From contig CAKUJT010000062.1 in assembly GCA_934661765.1 (NCBI GenBank), positions 1-14,761 of the forward strand: DNA of 14,761 nucleotides. Direction: 5' to 3'. A program made the translations under genes and the position numbers. Positions 13,430-14,761 of this stretch are shown here, piece by piece (positions within the stretch are counted from its first letter, which is position 1; each line of letters begins with the position of its first letter). The DNA comes from an uncultured Senegalimassilia sp. (GTDB taxonomy: Bacteria; Actinomycetota; Coriobacteriia; Coriobacteriales; Eggerthellaceae). The notes under the pieces are model-generated. The model was not told the DNA's origin. It saw nothing but the letters and a program-made list of their open reading frames with translations, and ran no database searches.

Positions 13430-14725
13430 CTATTCGGCTATGTTCAGGCGGATCTCGCTGGTCACGCCCGGGTCGACGCCGGCACCGGCTCCCGCCACGG
13501 GGAACGCCGCCGCCATGTTCGCCGCCGCCTGACGGCGCGCCACGGACTGCACGATGGCCGTGTGCAGGATCTGGTCGCTGTCCATACGGGCCATGAGTTC
13601 GGGCCACACGAACTGGAACTCGAAGTACTTCGAGCAGTTGCGCTGCGCGTACATGACGGCCTCGGTGCGCGCGGCCTTCGCGGCCTGGCGATACGCCTTC
13701 TTGTCCTTGCGGGCAAGGCTGCGCAGGATGGCCGTGATGCGGATGCGCTTCGTGATTCCCGGCTCCAGGAACGGGCCCGGGTAGGGCTCGAGGGACTGCG
13801 GCTTGACCTGCATCAAGTCGATCTGCGTGCGGCTGTACTCCATCTTGCGGTACTCGTAGAGCCAGCGGTAGATGTCCTGACGGAAGCGCGTGCCCTCGCT
13901 GGTGGACGCCGGCGGCAGATGGCGCAGGCTCCACTGGTTGTCGAACCAGATGTCGCTGCCGTACATGCGCAGGTTCAGCATGTAGTCCAGGTCCTCGCCG
14001 CGGGCGACCCACGGGTCGAACGACAGGCGCTTGAACGCCTCTTTGTGAATAGCCAGGCAGCCGCCGCACACATGGTTGCTGCGCGACAAGCGCGGGCCGC
14101 GCATGGCCTTCGTGATCCACTTGTTGAAGGCTTTGCCCTGCTGCCAGAAGCGGTTGTACCACTTATCCTGGCTTTTCGATAGATACGAGCCCTCGGAGTT
14201 CAGGTAGAAGCCGGTCTTCGCCAGGATGGGCACGCCCTTGCGCGTGAGCTTGCCAAGACCGTAGACGCCCTTCTGCAGGAAGTCGGCGTCGTCGATGACC
14301 TCGTCGTCGTCAAGGAACACGATGGAGTCGAAGCCCATGACGTTGGCGAGCACAAGGCCCAGGTTGCGGATGGCGCCGTAGCCGACAAGGCCGATCTCCT
14401 TCGACAGCTTGCCCAGGCCCAGCTGCTCCATGCGCTGCTGCACCAGGCTGCACTCGTCGGCGCCGATGATGGCGATGTTGAGGCTGGGGAAGCGCGAGAC
14501 GATGTCCTGCACCTTCTCGGCGGCTTGGTCGGAGATGGCGGGCTCGGCGGCGACCAGCACGATGATCTGCCCGATGCCGCGAACCTTCTGCAAAGACGTG
14601 AGCAGACGCGGCAGCTCGCCGGGATTGCTCAGCGGGGTGGTGTGGTCGTACGTGGCGATCACGCTGCCGGAATCCTTTCGGCGGCGCGGCGACACGAACG
14701 TCGGGATTACGATGACCGGATTCAT
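13430..14725 (-). CDS. Glycosyltransferase, GT-A fold (family 2-like)
   Basis: The 431-residue product begins with a Rossmann-like start (VIVIPTFVSPRR) and a GT2-type nucleotide-sugar fold. The metal-binding DxD is in IVFLDDDEV (D139-D141). A likely acceptor/catalytic region is NHVCGGCLAIHKEAF (217-231), followed by RGEDLDY (242-248), the ED motif of GT2 enzymes. The C-terminal part (about 320-400) is basic and helical and may contact the membrane or acceptor. I see no membrane helix or signal peptide, so it is cytoplasmic or peripheral. The sugar donor and acceptor are unknown. ATG 14725 has an AAAGGA site 5-6 bases upstream. It is the first gene in the minus-strand run visible here; the promoter is probably beyond the window edge, as 14726-14761 shows none. 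Confidence 0.9.
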   Translation of the reverse strand: MNPVIVIPTFVSPRRRKDSGSVIATYDHTTPLSNPGELPRLLTSLQKVRGIGQIIVLVAAEPAISDQAAEKVQDIVSRFPSLNIAIIGADECSLVQQRMEQLGLGKLSKEIGLVGYGAIRNLGLVLANVMGFDSIVFLDDDEVIDDADFLQKGVYGLGKLTRKGVPILAKTGFYLNSEGSYLSKSQDKWYNRFWQQGKAFNKWITKAMRGPRLSRSNHVCGGCLAIHKEAFKRLSFDPWVARGEDLDYMLNLRMYGSDIWFDNQWSLRHLPPASTSEGTRFRQDIYRWLYEYRKMEYSRTQIDLMQVKPQSLEPYPGPFLEPGITKRIRITAILRSLARKDKKAYRQAAKAARTEAVMYAQRNCSKYFEFQFVWPELMARMDSDQILHTAIVQSVARRQAAANMAAAFPVAGAGAGVDPGVTSEIRLNIAE

Positions 14726-14761
14726 GCACGTCCTTTGTTTCGGGTCCGTTTACGCCGAATG

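Noticed and set aside
12918..14162. Minus-strand open frame of 414 codons overlapping the glycosyltransferase and permease genes
   Set aside because: It is Arg/Pro/Gly/His-rich in a shifted frame and has no motif. Both real genes occupy the same strand in other frames.
12467..14182. Plus-strand open frame of 571 codons
   Set aside because: It is His/Arg/Ala-rich and antisense to the TauE-type and glycosyltransferase genes, both of which have clear family motifs.

Overview
The window is high-GC DNA with dense, mostly minus-strand gene packing. It looks like an actinobacterial chromosome of the class Coriobacteriia, most likely an Eggerthella/Gordonibacter-type organism. The main pointers are the polytopic membrane protein ending in a LuxR-type helix-turn-helix (an expanded family in those genomes), the GC-rich codon use, CCA-encoded tRNA genes and the short rho-independent terminators. 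The genus assignment is inference. I see no phage, insertion sequence or CRISPR array.

Layout. Positions 64-2018 (minus) carry a translationally coupled pair: an atypical NifU/IscU-like protein and a 432-residue acidic, Ala/Glu-rich protein of unknown function. Divergent from them, 2197-4104 (plus) encodes the membrane-bound LuxR-type regulator. It converges on an IMPACT/YigZ-family gene (4101-4736), and the two share a CTAG stop overlap. The YigZ gene is the second gene of an operon behind a NhaP-type Na+/H+ antiporter with a long helical tail (4744-6840). About 300 bases without a convincing gene follow. Then come two nearly identical tRNA-Leu(CAG) genes (7211-7297 and 7456-7542, minus), each with its own promoter and UUCG-loop terminator.

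Positions 7608-9252 (minus) hold a CPBP-family intramembrane protease gene and, upstream of it, a LytTR response regulator gene. A strong terminator hairpin lies inside the 5' end of the protease reading frame. The gap 9253-9471 contains an extended -10 element, a 22-base inverted repeat and three direct repeats of the form ACCG(T/C)TC(A/G) spaced 20 and 21 bases apart. That is the layout known for LytTR-family operators, so this is probably the regulator's control region. An M20 dipeptidase gene (9472-10983, minus) and a divergent tRNA-Leu(CAA) (11046-11129, plus) separate the regulator from its probable partner, a LytS-type histidine kinase (11173-12489, minus). Upstream of the kinase, on the same strand, are a TauE/SafE-type permease (12548-13411) and a GT-A fold glycosyltransferase (13430-14725).

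How the genes may work together: the LytS-type kinase and LytTR regulator most likely form one two-component system whose genes have been split, with regulator autoregulation through the repeat array. The antiporter and YigZ protein are probably co-transcribed but have no obvious shared function. The NifU-like pair looks like a lineage-specific metal-centre accessory module. None of these links can be proved from sequence alone.
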